Shown: positions 10,476 through 21,584 of the stretch, piece after piece
How positions within the stretch are numbered: the first letter of the stretch is position 1
Layout: every line of letters begins with the position of its first letter
Origin: Clitoria ternatea
Taxonomy: Eukaryota > Streptophyta > Magnoliopsida > Fabales > Fabaceae
Assembly: GCA_037962975.1 (NCBI GenBank)
Contig: CM075672.1
Location: 56,056,501 to 56,120,500, forward strand
DNA: 64,000 nt
Reading direction: 5' to 3'
Position numbers and translations under genes: made by a program
The notes under the pieces: generated by a model
The model's input: only the letters and a program-made list of their open reading frames with translations
The model's database searches: none
What the model was told of the DNA's origin: nothing

Positions 10476-13052
10476 GTGGTTATAGGGGATAGGTCTAAGG
10501 TGACAAATATTAATGATCGATTGACAGGAGACATAGAGAAATGGATGGTAAAACTTTTGCAAGAATACAAGCACCTCTTCGCTTCAACTACAATGAATAT
10601 GCCAGCAACCAATCCCAACTTCTATTGTAATAAGTTAGCGGTGTACCCAAAAACTAGACTGGTGGCCCAAAAGAAAAGATGATGAGGACTAGAGAAACAA
10701 CAGGTGGTATATAAACAAACTGAGGCTCTCCCAAAATCCAGGTTCATCCAAGAAATATGGTATTCAACATGGGTCTCAACTGTACTCATGGTTAAGAAAG
10801 CTAATAGAAAGTGGAAATTGTGTATGAATTACACCAACCTCAATCGATGTTGTCAAATGATATTCATCCCTTACCTAACATAGATCAAATGGTGGATGAT
10901 TCATCAGGCGAAGAATTCCTCTTATTCATGGATGCCTATTTCAGCTATAACCAGATACTGATATGGGAGGAAGATAATGAAAAAACCATTTTTGCTACAC
11001 TGTCATGCCTTTTGGACTAAAAAATCTTGGGGCAACTTACTAGTGAGTGGTGAACAAGGTGTTTGAAGGAATACACACTAGGTTTATTGAACTCTACATG
11101 AACGATATCATAGTCATAACCCCAGTAGGAGGTGACTACGTTGACGACCCAGGACGATGTTTGAAAGACTCTAGATGTACAATATGAGGCTAAACCCGCT
11201 TAAGTGCTCTTTTATGATGCCAGCTGAAAGATTCTTAGGTTTCATGTTAACCTAGAGAGGCATCAAGGTGAATTTGAATGAATGCAAGGTTATACGTGAA
11301 CTTTAAACCCAAAAAAGCTTGAGAAAGGTACAATCATTAAATGGAAAAATAGTGGTTTAATCATGATTCATGCCTAAAATGGCACATCAATCCTTACCCC
11401 TATATAAGATCTTGAAAAAGAACAAGAAATACTTGTAGGAAGAGAAACAAGAAAAGACCTTCCAAAGTTTGAAAGACGTACTCGCCTAACCATTGATATA
11501 GGCAAAACCAGATCTTGATGAGAAACTCTTCCTTTACTTATCTATTTTAGAAGAAGCTTTAGGTATTGTCCTTGTCAAAAAAAATACTCGAGGGACAAAA
11601 TCTAGTGTACTTTACTAGTAAAACATTGCAAGGCATTGAGCTTCGTTATCAAATGATAGAAAAAGCCGCTATGGCAGTTATTTGGACATCCCAATGCTTG
11701 CATTAGTATTTCCATGCACACCTAATTTTTGTACAAACCGACCTCTCTTTTAGGACAGTGTTGCATAAACTTGACCTAGCAAAGCGAATGATAAAATAGG
11801 TTGGTTGATTTTTGTACAAACTAACCTCCCTTTATGAGCCTAAAACGGTTATTAAAGCCCAGGTGTTGGTTGATTTTGCCGTTGAATTAACACTGAAAGT
11901 CAATAATCATAATGAACCTATTGGACAATCTATGTCGACGAGTCCTCTAATATCAAAGGGTATGGAGCAGGTAGCGTAATGGAAAGCAAGGACGGTGTTC
12001 ACCTCAAGATTTCTTTAAGATTTTATTTCAAAACTTCTAATGATCAAGCAAAATATAAAGCTTGTTTACTTGGTTTATGAGTCGTTATGGATGTGGAAGC
12101 AAATACAGCCACTCTATGCATTGATTCCTTGCTAGTAATTTTATAAATCTCTAGGGAATATTAGGTCAAGGAACCACTCCTGCAGCAATACTTAGCCAAG
12201 GAGAAAGAGCTAGCACAACACTTTAAGGAAGTTAAGTTCAAGCATGTCCTTCAAGAAGAAAACACCTGCACTAATATTTTATCTTGACTCACTAGCATAA
12301 AAAAGGAAGGATCCATCACAATCGTCGTATAAAGCACACTAGCAACGCCTAACATATCAACCCCAGTCTCAGTCAATGCACTTTGAGGAAGGCCTTTTAA
12401 TAAGGAAGCCTGGTTAGCCCCTATAGTGTAGTACATAGCAAACAAACAGCTCCCTACTAATTCTATCAAAAAGAAAAGATTAGAAAAGGACCTCGCAAAC
12501 TATATAATAATAGACGGTATACTTTTCTGAAGAGGACACCTAATCCATTATTTAAAATTCTTGAATAAATATGAAATCGAGGAGGTCATGACCGAGGTAA
12601 ACGAAGGAACATGTAGACATCATGCCAGTAGCCAATCGAGGAGGTCATGACCAAGGTACACAAAGAAACATGTAAACACCATGCCAGTAGCCATAGCCTG
12701 ATGAGTCAAATCCTAAAAGTAGGATATTTGTGGCCTTCGATGAAAAAATAGAATTGGCTATGTCAAGAAGTGTGACCCATGCCAAAACTTCACAAATTTG
12801 CACCACGTCCTAGTAAAGGAATTATTTACCTCGACTATCCCCTGGCCCTTCCACCAATAAGGGATGGATATCCTTGGTCTATTCCCAACGGCCCTGGGTG
12901 GGATCAAATACCTCATTATTGGTGTGGATTACTTTACCAAGTGGATAGAGGCTGAAGTCGTGGTCTATATCACCTTCGCAAGAACACGACGGTTCATATA
13001 TGAGAACATCATCACCAAATTTAGAGTCCCTAAGTGTATCATAACGGATAAT
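10476..13052 (+). pseudogene. Tat-lineage Ty3/gypsy pol pseudogene (RT, RNase H, second RNase H, integrase)
   Basis: Order of pieces: RT entry (WMVKLLQEYKHLFAS, then NFYCNKLAVYPKTR), RT palm (FMDAYFSYNQI, about 10930), the catalytic box at about 11095-11115 where the family's YVDD reads YMND, a first RNase H (YFTSKTLQGIELRYQMIEKA), a second archaeal-type RNase H (RFYFKTSNDQAKYKA, about 12015; HVLQEENTCTN near 12245), and the integrase core (GMDILGLFPTALGG, YFTKWIEAEV, PKCIITDN). The double RNase H marks the Tat lineage (Ogre/Retand). Stops and frameshifts are numerous. The frame is cut at the second catalytic Asp region by the Sirevirus LTR at 13053. Confidence 0.85.
12575..12692 (+). repeat. 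59-bp tandem duplication inside the Tat remnant
   Basis: Two direct copies at 12575-12633 and 12634-12692, each opening with AATCGAGGAGGTCATGACC and ending near CATGCCAGTAGCC. They differ at about seven positions. The duplication falls just before the integrase zinc-binding region and would add about 20 residues out of frame. Confidence 0.9.
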
Positions 13053-13168
13053 TGTGTTTGAATATGCTTTTAGGTTGAATTATTTTGATAATGACAAAGG
13101 ATTTTGAAGACTCAAAGAAAAAGGCTTAAGTTATAATGAAAAACAGAGAAAACAGCATCAGACCTGCA

Positions 13169-13671
13169 AAAACACGTAGCCTAATCAATTACAGCATCCA
13201 ACATAATCGATTACAGAAGTTCTGACCATAACATAATCGATTAGACATTTATAACTAATCAATTACCTATGTTCTATTTATCACCTAATCGATTGCATCA
13301 ATGAGATAATTGATTACCAAGATGAAAATTTGAATCAAGAGTATCAGGTACATCTCCTAATCGATTACAAGGCTGCCACAATCGATTACCAATGTTCTGT
13401 AAGGGCACTAATCGATTACCAAGCCAAGACTAATCAATTATGAAAGTTCTGTTTGCACCCTAATCGATTGCATGAAGGCATAATCGATTACCATGCTACG
13501 AAACACAATTAAATGCATCAGGTGTTACTCACAATCAATTACAAGGCACTACATAATCGATTATCAGCATTTTGTCTCTCATCTAATGGATTATATGGAG
13601 CAGCCTAATCGATTACCACTGTAAAATTCAAAGAGTAACCGATTACAGATCGTGGCCTAATTGATTACTAT
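13169..13671. repeat. Palindrome array, TAATCGATTAC type (Sirevirus LTR)
   Basis: About 18 copies of a 10-12 bp palindrome, best form GTAATCGATTAC, with variants TAATCAATTAC, TAATTGATTAC, TAATCGATTGC and TAACCGATTAC. Spacing varies from about 17 to 50 bp and the spacers are not alike. It lies about 120 bp upstream of the TATA box at 13789. A related array stands at 40544-40859. Confidence 0.95.
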
Positions 13672-13788
13672 CGTGCCAGAATTTTGGGAAAGTGCTTTTT
13701 AAGTGGGAAACTAGTTCATTTCTCCATAACTCACAGATGCCCATGTTATGCAACGGTTATAAAGACCATTGGGCACCTCTCCAAGGCC

Positions 13789-13797
13789 TATAAATAG
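13789..13797 (+). promoter_or_regulatory. TATA box of the Sirevirus 5' LTR
   Basis: TATAAATAG, about 120 bp after the last palindrome. Transcription would be expected to start about 30 bp downstream and continue through the PBS at 14560. Chosen for its match to the plant TATA consensus and its place between U3-like repeats and the leader. Confidence 0.75.
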
Positions 13798-14559
13798 AGC
13801 ATTCATTGAAGCTACTCAAGGTAATCAATACGATAAAAACGAAATCAAATCTTGTGCTTTGTGAGTTCTATTTTTCATTGTATAGTTTTATTTTCTGAAA
13901 CTTAGTGCTAATATTTGTAAATCCTATCTTATGAGAGTTTAGAATTCGTGAGAGCTTTCATTTGTACATCAAATCTATTGAGAGAGTATATTGCTTGTAA
14001 ACACAAACACCAAATATCAAAGTTCATTCTAGGTTGAGTGGTTACAAAGGTTGGGGTTCAACCTTTGGGATATTGAGAGATTGTGAGATTGAGTGGGTTG
14101 CCCTTGTGCTTGTGAGAATTAGGTTCTTGAGTGTGGGACACTAGGAGACAATTGCTCAAAGCTTGTATCTCAAATCTTCAATAGTAGAATCCTTCAAGTG
14201 GGTTGCTTGAAGGCGAGACGTACACCGGGTTGGTGGAACTCGTTAAATTGGTTTGCAAGTTCTTCTCCCTTACCCTCTTACATTTATATATTGCATCTGG
14301 CTGGATTGTTAACATTGATTATGTTTTCACTCTTAAACTTGCTTGAATAACTAGTTTTGAAGTACTGCATACCAAGTGTTTGATAAATTGCCTTAGTAAC
14401 ATTTACCCTTTGTCTTGCACTATTTCTTGCATTATACTCACTATCTCTTGCATCAACTCTTAACTTGTGAAAAAGGAACAAATTTCAAAGGCATTCCAAG
14501 AAAAGTTTTAAAACTCAATTCACCCTCCTCTTGAGTATTGAGGCCACTTGATTAACAAG

Positions 14560-14571
14560 TGGTATCAGAGC
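14560..14571 (+). other. Sirevirus primer-binding site (tRNA-iMet)
   Basis: TGGTATCAGAGC is complementary to the 3' end of plant initiator tRNA-Met and is the normal PBS of Ty1/copia elements. It stands three bases after the LTR end. The gag start codon follows at 14614. Confidence 0.95.
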
Positions 14572-14613
14572 TTGACTCTTGGTAGATCAAGCTTAACAAC
14601 TTCAATAGAACAA

Positions 14614-14952
14614 ATGGCCTTAAATTCTCTAAACCTTTTTCCTGAGGGTGGTGCCACAAATAGACCTCCCGCTTTCAATGGTGAGGGTTACACTTTTTGG
14701 AGAGAAAGAATAAAAATCTTTGTACAATCTATTGACTTGAAAGTTTGGAATGCAATTGAAAATGGCCCTTTCATACCTATGCATATTATAGATGGTAAGC
14801 AAGTAGAGAAATTGATGGATGATTGGACTAGTGAAGAAGAAAAGAAAGTCCAATATAACTATAAAGCCAAAAACCTAATCACCTTAGCCTTAGGTCCTGA
14901 TGAATTCTTTAGAGTAATTATATGTAAATCTGCAAAAGATATATGTGATACC
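14614..14952 (+). pseudogene. Sirevirus gag, first part (split by element B)
   Basis: It starts at ATG 14614 with MALNSLNLFPEGGATNRPP and runs open for 113 codons through FNGEGYTFWRERI, DWTSEEEKKVQYNYKAKN and ALGPDEFFRV, the N-terminal capsid features of SIRE Gag. At 14953 the frame is cut by the Athila B LTR. It resumes at 25787 with the same sense (atacc is present on both sides). An ATG-context PBS-to-start distance of about 40 bases is usual for these elements. Confidence 0.9.
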
Positions 14953-15240
14953 TGATGATGCATGATTTATCCTTAATTCTTCACTTTAAATGTGTATAAT
15001 TTGCCATCACTTATTGTGTAATATATTGTATTTTAACACATTTTCATCATTTGAGCTTTATTTAATATTTGATTTTAAAATGAATTAAGGATTAATTTTT
15101 AATAAAAATAATGAAATGTTGGTTTTTCTTGTTTTGTAGTGTATGATTGAGCCTACAATTGAAAATTACCACAGGTCAAACAGAAGAAGCCACGCCTCAA
15201 GAAATGGTCAAAATTATAAAGAAAAGCACCAGAACAGGTC

Positions 15241-15530
15241 TGGGAATCGATTCACCAACTTGGGAATCGATTCCCATGTGAAATCATAGCTAGGAATCGA
15301 TTCATGCCTCATGGGAATCGATTCATATAGTTGGGAATCGATTCCCTGCCCCTAGGAATCGATTCATGAGTATTTGAGAGCCTGGGAATCGATTCATCTA
15401 TGCAGGAATCGATTCATGTGCCTTGGGAATCGATTCCCACCCATGAGGAATCGATTCATGTGATGAAATTGCCCAGTATTTGCCTAGATGAATTGATTCA
15501 CGCACTTTTAAGAATCGATTCATCAAGTGG
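15241..15530. repeat. Palindrome array, GGAATCGATTCC type (element B 5' LTR)
   Basis: About 12 copies of a 12-bp palindrome, perfect form GGGAATCGATTCCC (three times), otherwise GGAATCGATTCA followed by T or C. Spacing is 17-37 bp with dissimilar spacers. The copy in the 3' LTR (24444-24730) keeps the same units in the same order. The array ends about 130 bp upstream of the TATA box. Confidence 0.97.
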
Positions 15531-15659
15531 AAAACAGCATGGAACGCATTCACAAGTGAAAAACGTGAAGTGGAAACGGCACTGAAGTATTAAATTGAAG
15601 TATTGGCCGACATTCTCCACCCAGTTAATAAAAATGGCACGCTGTTTCTTTTCTTCTCC

Positions 15660-15668
15660 TATAAATAG
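15660..15668 (+). promoter_or_regulatory. TATA box of element B 5' LTR
   Basis: TATAAATAG followed by a pyrimidine-rich leader (cttcattcttcttcctcttc from about 15702), a common plant promoter arrangement. The same box is at 24850-24858 in the 3' LTR. Confidence 0.8.
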
Positions 15669-16593
15669 CATGCCAAAATCGACCATTTCACACACCAGAA
15701 CTTCATTCTTCTTCCTCTTCTCTGCTTCTACTTCTTCTTCCCTCGGTTCTTCATTCCGGGTTAGGTTCATTTAATTTTTAGTTTGCTTTAATTATGGAGG
15801 GCTAAAACCCCTAGATTGATTTTCTTGGAGAATATTGTAATATACTTTTGAAGTTCTTGTTTTTAATATAGTATGCTTTTATTATTGTTTATTTTTTCAT
15901 AATCTTACTCTGCTTATTTAATTCCATTCTGTTTAATTAAATTTGTATGCTTAATCAGTTTAATTATTCAAATGGGATAAAATGAGATTTTAAATTAAAA
16001 TGGATTAAGGAAATATGCTTGCTTAATGAATATTTTCATAATCACTTTTAATAATTATGGTTTGCTTAATTCCATAATTTGAGAATAGATTATGTATGTA
16101 GGCGATATTCTTACATATACTCAATAATTCCTAAATTTTACAATCTTGACTCCTTTTGCTTAATTAGGATGCTTGATTAAAATATTCATTTTTGAATGAA
16201 AGTAAAGGAATTATGAATTAAAAAAGACGCTTAGTTGATTAATTCAAATTGAGCTAAGAAATCAACAGTAATAAAAGTATACAAATTATCTTTAGTGAAC
16301 CAAGGATAAATTTAATTACAATACTCCAAGAAAATCAATCGCTTGTTATTTATTGTTTCAAATCTTATATTTAATTTTTTTTATTTTAATTGTGACAACC
16401 AATCAATCAAACCCCCCAATTGTATTTGTATGTTTGTTGAATTTCTGTTTGTAAAAATTAATTTTAAACTTGATTTTCCTAAATTTTTGTGTTGATCCTT
16501 GAAAGAACGACCTAGGTTGACACCCTAGTACTACATTAATTAATTTTAATGTACTAATTTGACGGAACCACGACTGTAATCACACGTCAAAAT

Positions 16594-16613
16594 TTTGGCG
16601 CCGCAGGCGGGGA
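16594..16613 (+). other. Element B primer-binding site (tRNA-Asp-like)
   Basis: TGGCGCCGCAGGCGGGGA matches 15 of 18 bases of the Athila PBS and stands a few bases inside the 5' LTR end (16589). The mismatches are internal. Between here and 16800 there is only an A/T-rich leader. Confidence 0.85.
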
Positions 16614-16800
16614 TCAACGATCTTTAGGAAAATTCTTGTTTTAAATTAATTTTTTATAAATTGAAAATTAAAAAATTTTTAAAAAAAATTCAAAAAAATA
16701 AATATAATAAAAAAATTTCTTTTGTTTGTTTATTTTATTCCTTTTGTATGATTTAGGATTCTTATGATTTATTGCTCATGATCATCAAATATCTTATTGT

Positions 16801-18406
16801 ATGCTATGTATGACTAGAAGGACTTTTGAGCATTTATATTCATTTGATCCTGAAATTGATAGAACTTTTTATAGATTAATTAGAGAAGCTAGATTTAATA
16901 ATAACTTTGTTGATATTGATAGTGATAGTATCTTATCTGAATCTGCTGAAAGTACTACTGCTAGTTTTTCTGATATGCTGAACCCCGTGAAAGAACTCTT
17001 AGAGAACTAGCTGTACCCGAATTCACATACGAAAGTTTGTGTATTCAATATCTTGAAGAGGATGTCCCTTTTATGCTTAAGATCGGACTTATACACTTGT
17101 TACCTAAGTTTCATGGTCTTGCGGGAGAAGTTCTATATAAACACCTCAAAGAATTCCACATTTTGTGCTCCACAATGAAACCCCAAAACGTTCAAGAAGA
17201 CCATGTCTATCTTAAAGCGTTTCCTCATTCTTTAGAGGGTGTTGCTAAGGATTGGCTCTACTACCTTGCTCCAAGATCAATCACAAGTTGGAATGACTTA
17301 AAGAAAATGTTCTTGGAAAAGTTCTTTCCTGCCTCTAGAACAACTGTAATCCGTAAGACATATCTGGCATTAGGCAACTCTCTGGAGAAAGTCTTTATGA
17401 ATATTGGGAAAGATTTAAGAAACTCTATGCAAGTTACCCTCACCACCAAATTTCTAAACAACTTCTTCTTCAGTACTTTTATAAAGGTCTACACCACGTT
17501 GATCGCAACATGATAGATGCGGCAAGTAGAGGAGCTTTAGGAGATATGACTGCTGCTGAAGCAAGGAACTTGATTGAAAAGATGGCATCTAATTCTCAAG
17601 AATTCAGTGTAAGAAATGATGCTTTCAAACCCATTTATGATTCAAATTCTAGTTCATCTGGAATTAAATTAGAGAGCAAACTTGACACTCTCACCACTCT
17701 GGTCACACAATTAGTAGTAAATCAAAAATCCATGACTGCTAAAGTATGTGGCATCTGCTCTTCACAAGAGCACCCCACTGATTGTTGTCCTTCTCTACAA
17801 GAAAAAGATAATAATAGTCCCCAAGCCTATGCAGCTAACATCTACCATGATAGACCTTCACCTCAACAACAGCAACAAAACCATGACCTTTCCACCAACA
17901 GATACAACCCAGGTTGGAGGAACCATCCAAACTTGAGATAGGGTAACCAACAACAAAATCACCAACCTCCATTTCAAAGCAATGCACCAACCTTCCAAAG
18001 ACCTACACCTCAACCATCCACAAGTGGCCCTTCTTTGGAAGAACTGGTGAAACAAATGGCTGCACAGAACTTAGAGTATCAGCAGAGGAATGATGCTACC
18101 ATCCAGAGTTTAAGCAACCAAATTGGGCAACTGGCTTCATCATTGAGCCAGTTACAATCTCAAAACTCTAACAAATTACCATCTTAACCAGCTATAAATC
18201 CAAGAAATGTGAGTGCAATTTAGTTAAGATCAGGTAAGAACCTTGAAGTACCCATACCCAAGGAACCTGAGAAACAAACAATTGAGCCTGCAACAGCTGA
18301 GAAAGATGTACCCTCTTCAAGCACAAGAAAGTTTGAGATGTAACCACCCCAAATCCCACCTCATATCCCTCTTCTTTCCCCACCAAAAGCAATTCCAAGT
18401 AAGAAG
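16801..18406 (+). pseudogene. gag pseudogene, Athila element B
   Basis: Starts at ATG 16801. A frameshift before 17000 separates the N-terminal part (FDPEIDRTFYRLIREARF) from the capsid core, which carries CIQYLEEDVPF, LIHLLPKFHGLAGE, HLKEFHILCSTMKPQ, KAFPHSLEGVAKDWLYYL and MFLEKFFPASRT, all Athila hallmarks. A second frameshift near 17370 leads to MIDAASRGALGDMTAAEARN (17510 on). A Cys-rich knuckle (CGICSSQEHPTDCCP, near 17748) and a Gln/Asn/Pro-rich tail follow, with stops at about 17939 and 18187. Gag would form the particle; this copy cannot. Confidence 0.9.
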
Positions 18407-19219
18407 ATGGAAGAAGTGGACAAAGAAATTTTGGATACTTTTAGGAAAATAAAAATGAATATACCTCTTCTTGATGCAATCAAACAAATTCCCAAGTATG
18501 CCAAATTTCTAAAAGAACTGTGTACTCACAAGAGGAGACTCAAGGGAAATGAAAGGATAAGCATGGGAAGAAATGTATCTGCATTGCTTGGTAAGGAAGT
18601 TCCAAATATCCCTGAGAAATGTAAAGATCCAGGTACGTTCACTATACCCTGTATCATAGGCAATAACAAATTTGAAAATTGCATGTTAGATTTAGAAGCT
18701 TCAATAAATATTATGCCTATGTCTGTTTTCAAATCTTTGTCTCTTGGAAATTTACAACCTACTGGTATAGTGATTCAACTAGCCAATAGAAGTACTGCTT
18801 ACCCTGCTGGAGTCATAGAGGATGTTTTGGTTCAGGTAGAACAACTTGTTTTCCCTGCTGACTTTTTCGTACTTGATATGGAAGAAGGTATGCCTCAGAT
18901 TCCTGTTCCTATAATTTTAGGAAGACCATTTTTTAAAACAACCCGAACCAAAATAGATGTTCATTCTGGAACACTCTCTATGGAATTTGGTGACACTAGA
19001 GTTCAATTTAATATTCTTGATGCTATGAAATATCCATCTGAAGATCACTCTGTTTTTAATATTGACATTATGGATGAATTGATTTGTGAATATCTTTTTG
19101 ATATCTCTCAAAATGTTAATTTGGAATGCATGGATGATTCAAACAATTGTTTTGCATGCAATGATTCTGGAAGTTGTGATATTTGTGCTGAAATTGATAA
19201 ATACATAACTGTTGATTAA
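18407..19219 (+). pseudogene. Aspartic protease region, Athila element B
   Basis: An open frame of 270 codons. The N-terminal part (KEILDTFRKIKMNIPLLDAI, then KFLKELCTHKRR) is the conserved Athila gag-protease spacer. The protease has PGTFTIPCIIGN, then LDLEASINIMPM. The glycine after the catalytic Asp is replaced by Glu (codon 18695-18697, GAA where the family has GGA), which should disable the active-site turn. PIILGRPFFKTTRTKIDVHSG closes the domain. A Cys-rich acidic tail (SNNCFACNDSGSCDICAEID) precedes the stop at 19217. Confidence 0.85.
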
Positions 19220-19231
19220 GAGTTTTTAAAT

Positions 19232-20276
19232 ATGCCTGTTAATCATAAGGAGCTAGAATGTATTAACCTAAATTTAGGATTTCAAGAAGACTCTAACGAA
19301 ATTTCTGAGGTACAAGCAGCGGAATCCAAATCTACTTTGTTAGTTCCATCTGTTTTGCAGGCACCTAAATTAGAGTTGAAGCCCCTACCTGAAAACCTCA
19401 AGTATGTATACTTAGGGGATGATGAACAGCTACCAGTGATAATTTCCACTTCTCTTGATGAAAATCAAGAAGAAAAATTACTGGAGGTTCTGAAAAGGCA
19501 CAAGAAGGCTATAGGCTGGACATTGGCAGATATTCCTGGAATTAGCCCATCCATGTGCATGCATAGGATATTTCTAAAGGAAAATGCTAAAGCAGTAAGA
19601 CAACCTCAAAGGAGCTCAACCCTGTAATCCTTGATATGGTTAAGAAGGAGATTACCAAGCTTCTACAAGCAGGAATCATTTACCCTATCTTTGATAGCCA
19701 ATGGGTGAGTCCGATTCAAGTGGTTCCTAAGAAAACAGGGATCACAGTTGTGAAAAATGAGAAGGATGAATTGATCCCTACCAGAGTGCAAAATAGTTGG
19801 AGAGTTTGTATTGACTACAGGAGACTAAACCAAGCAACAAAGAAGGACCATTTCCCTTTACCCTTCATTGATTAAATGCTTGAGCGTCTCGCAGGTAAAT
19901 CTCACTACTATTTTCTTGATGGATTCTCTGGATATTTTCAGATTCATATTGCACCTGAGGATCAAGAAAAGACCACAAACACCTGTCCCTTTGGCATATT
20001 TCTTATAGGAGAATGCCATTTGGCCTATGCAATGCTCCTGGAACTTTTCAAAGATGCATGATAAGTATTTTTCATGATTTCATTGAAAATTGCATAGAGG
20101 TGCTTATGGATGATTTTACTGTTTATGGATCTTCATTTAATGCATGCCTTGATAGTTTGGATAAAGTTTTAAACAGATGTATTGAAACTAACCTTGTCTT
20201 GAACTATGGAAAATGTTATTTTATGGTAAAACAAGGAATAGTTTTAGGGCATGTAATCTCTGAGAAAGGAATTTAG
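19232..20276 (+). pseudogene. Reverse transcriptase, Athila element B
   Basis: Runs from the linker (LKPLPENLKYVYLGD) through fingers (KEITKLLQAGIIYPI, WVSPIQVVPKK, WRVCIDYRRLNQATKKDHFPLPFID) and palm. Stops or frameshifts fall at about 19626, 19873 and 20010; around 20010 the two frames overlap by about 50 bases. The catalytic box reads VLMDDFTVYG with the Asp-Asp codons at 20109-20114, so the active site itself is intact. LGHVISEKGI at the end is the usual RT-RNase H connection, followed by a TAG at 20274. RT copies the element RNA inside particles. Confidence 0.9.
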
Positions 20277-21087
20277 GTAGATCCTGCCAAGATAGAAGTT
20301 ATATCATATTTGCCTTACCCCTCTTGTGTTCGAGAGGTTCGTTCTTTTCTTGGCCATGCAGGTTTCTACAGAAGATTCATAAAGGATTTTAGCAAGAAGG
20401 CTAGACCACTATCCAATCTGCTTCAAAAGGATGTGGTATTTGAGTTTGATGAAAAGTGTAAGGAGGCTTTTAATTGCCTCAAGCAAGCATTGACCACTAC
20501 CCCAATAATCCAAGCACCTGTTTGGACAACCCCATTTGAGTTGATGTGTGATGCCTCTAATTATGCATTGGGAGCTGTCCTTGGTCAGAAGATTGACAAA
20601 CAGCCTAGGGTCATCTACTATGCATCTAAAACTTTAGATGCCGCCCAGGTAAATTACACCACTACTGAAAAAGAGCTCTTGGCCATTGTTTTTACATTAG
20701 ATAAGTTCAGATCTTACCTACTCGGTTCTCGAGTAGTTATCTTTACTGACCATGCAGCTCTGAAGTACTTGTTGAAGAAAGGTGAGTCCAAGCCAAGATT
20801 AATTCGTTAGATGCTTTTGCTCCAAGAGTTTGACTTGGAAATTCATGACAGAAGTGGAACACAAAACCTTGTGGCAGACCATTTAAGCATAATTGAGAAT
20901 GCTCCTGATTCGGCACCTATTCGGGACCATTTTCTGGATGAACACCTCATGAGTATTTCTAACTCTTTTGATACACCTTGGTTTGCTAACATTGTAAATT
21001 ATCTTGTTGCTTCTGTTTTTCCACCATATGCATCCAGAAACCAAATTTCAAAATTAAAAAGTGATGCAAAATACTATATATGGGATG
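20277..21087 (+). pseudogene. RNase H and RNase H-integrase linker, Athila element B
   Basis: RNase H has its acidic residues in FELMCDASNYALGAVLG, TEKELLAIVFTLDKF and VVIFTDHAALKYLL. The connection LVADHLSIIENAP and DEHLMSISN leads toward the integrase. A TAG at 20808 (QWRLI would be expected near LIR) interrupts it. At 21093 the frame is broken inside the YYIWDDP segment by the Cassandra-like insertion; it resumes at 21593 with the expected YLWKLCNDQVIRRC. The duplication acccg flanks the break. Confidence 0.85.
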
Positions 21088-21184
21088 ACCCGTGTAACGC
21101 CCTGGCCATTTTTCAGGAATGAACGACTCGCCCCATAGACCAACACGAGACCTTTCCAATGTGCTTTTGTCCTCACTCACACAT

Positions 21185-21295
21185 TTCCTAAGAACTTCCA
21201 GGAGGTCACCCATCCCAGAATTACTCCAAGTTAAGCACGCTTAACTTTGGAGTTCTTAAGTTAGGCTACCGAAAAGGCTAATGCATTTGTTGGTA
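21185..21295 (-). promoter_or_regulatory. 5S-derived Pol III internal promoter region
   Basis: On the minus strand: AGAACTCCAAAGTTAAGCGT at about 21256-21237 (box A segment), then GGGATGGGTGACCTCCTGG at 21216-21198 (box C segment). These differ by one or two bases from plant 5S rRNA over the control region, while the 5' and 3' parts of 5S are strongly diverged (ACCAACAAATGCATT in place of ACCAGCACTAATGCA). The retained promoter within a degenerate gene body is the Cassandra signature rather than a 5S gene. Confidence 0.9.
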
Positions 21296-21409
21296 TAGGT
21301 AGTATGAATTCATTTCTTTAAGCTATCCTCGACTGTATAGTCCCATACCTATACAGTCTTTGGATCCCTCTCATTCTGGTATGTATTCAGTTCGTTCATA
21401 TGTCCCTCC

Positions 21410-21584
21410 CACTGGAAGCCTGCCATGAGCCGCTCCTTGTCCGTGCCTATGCACCGGCGATCACTCTCCGTCCTCAACAGTGCCCGGGATGCCACATTCC
21501 CCACTTGAAGCCTGCCAGGAGCCGCTCCTTGTCCGTGCCCATGCACCGGCGATCACTCCTCGCCCTCAACAGCGCCAGGATGTC
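21410..21584. repeat. 92-bp-offset direct duplication in the Cassandra-like insertion
   Basis: The block GAAGCCTGCCATGAGCCGCT at about 21414 recurs at about 21506 as GAAGCCTGCCAGGAGCCGCT, and both continue through TCCGTGCC, ATGCACCGGCGATCACT and CCTCAACAG. The copies end in near-identical forms (GGGATGCCACA and AGGATGTCATA), so the first may be an older LTR end. Confidence 0.85.

Larger units (their letters stand above)
13053..14556 (+). mobile_element. Sirevirus (SIRE-type Ty1/copia) 5' LTR
   Basis: It starts TGTGTTTGAATATG at 13053, where the Tat integrase frame breaks after ITDN. It ends CACTTGATTAACA at 14556, four bases before a TGGTATCAGAGC primer-binding site. The end (caccctcctcttgag, then ttgattaaca) is the usual SIRE-type LTR terminus. 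It contains a palindrome array (13169-13671), a TATA box and a pyrimidine-poor leader. Length is 1504 bp. The five bases before it are ataat; the partner cannot be found because the 3' LTR is missing. Confidence 0.85.
14953..16589 (+). mobile_element. Element B, 5' LTR
   Basis: It begins TGATGATGCATG and ends CACACGTCA. It contains a GGAATCGATTCC array (15241-15530), a TATA box at 15660, a C/T-rich leader (15706-15756) and a long AT-rich U5-like part. It differs from the 3' LTR by scattered substitutions and about 12 bp near 15555, where 'gtgaaaaacgtgaagtgg' is shortened in the 3' copy. Confidence 0.95.

Noticed and set aside
14560..14571. tRNA genes suggested by TGGTATCAGAGC (also 29242 and 58600)
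   Set aside because: Only 12 bases complementary to tRNA-Met, each three bases from an LTR end; these are primer-binding sites.
13169..15530. CRISPR-like arrays (short palindromic repeats with unlike spacers)
   Set aside because: Repeats are only 10-14 bp and degenerate, spacing is irregular, the arrays lie inside LTRs and recur in the partner LTR, and everything around is plant retrotransposon.
21185..21295. A functional 5S rRNA gene
   Set aside because: Only the promoter segments are well kept, the 5' and 3' parts are too diverged, and it is a single copy inside a bounded insertion.
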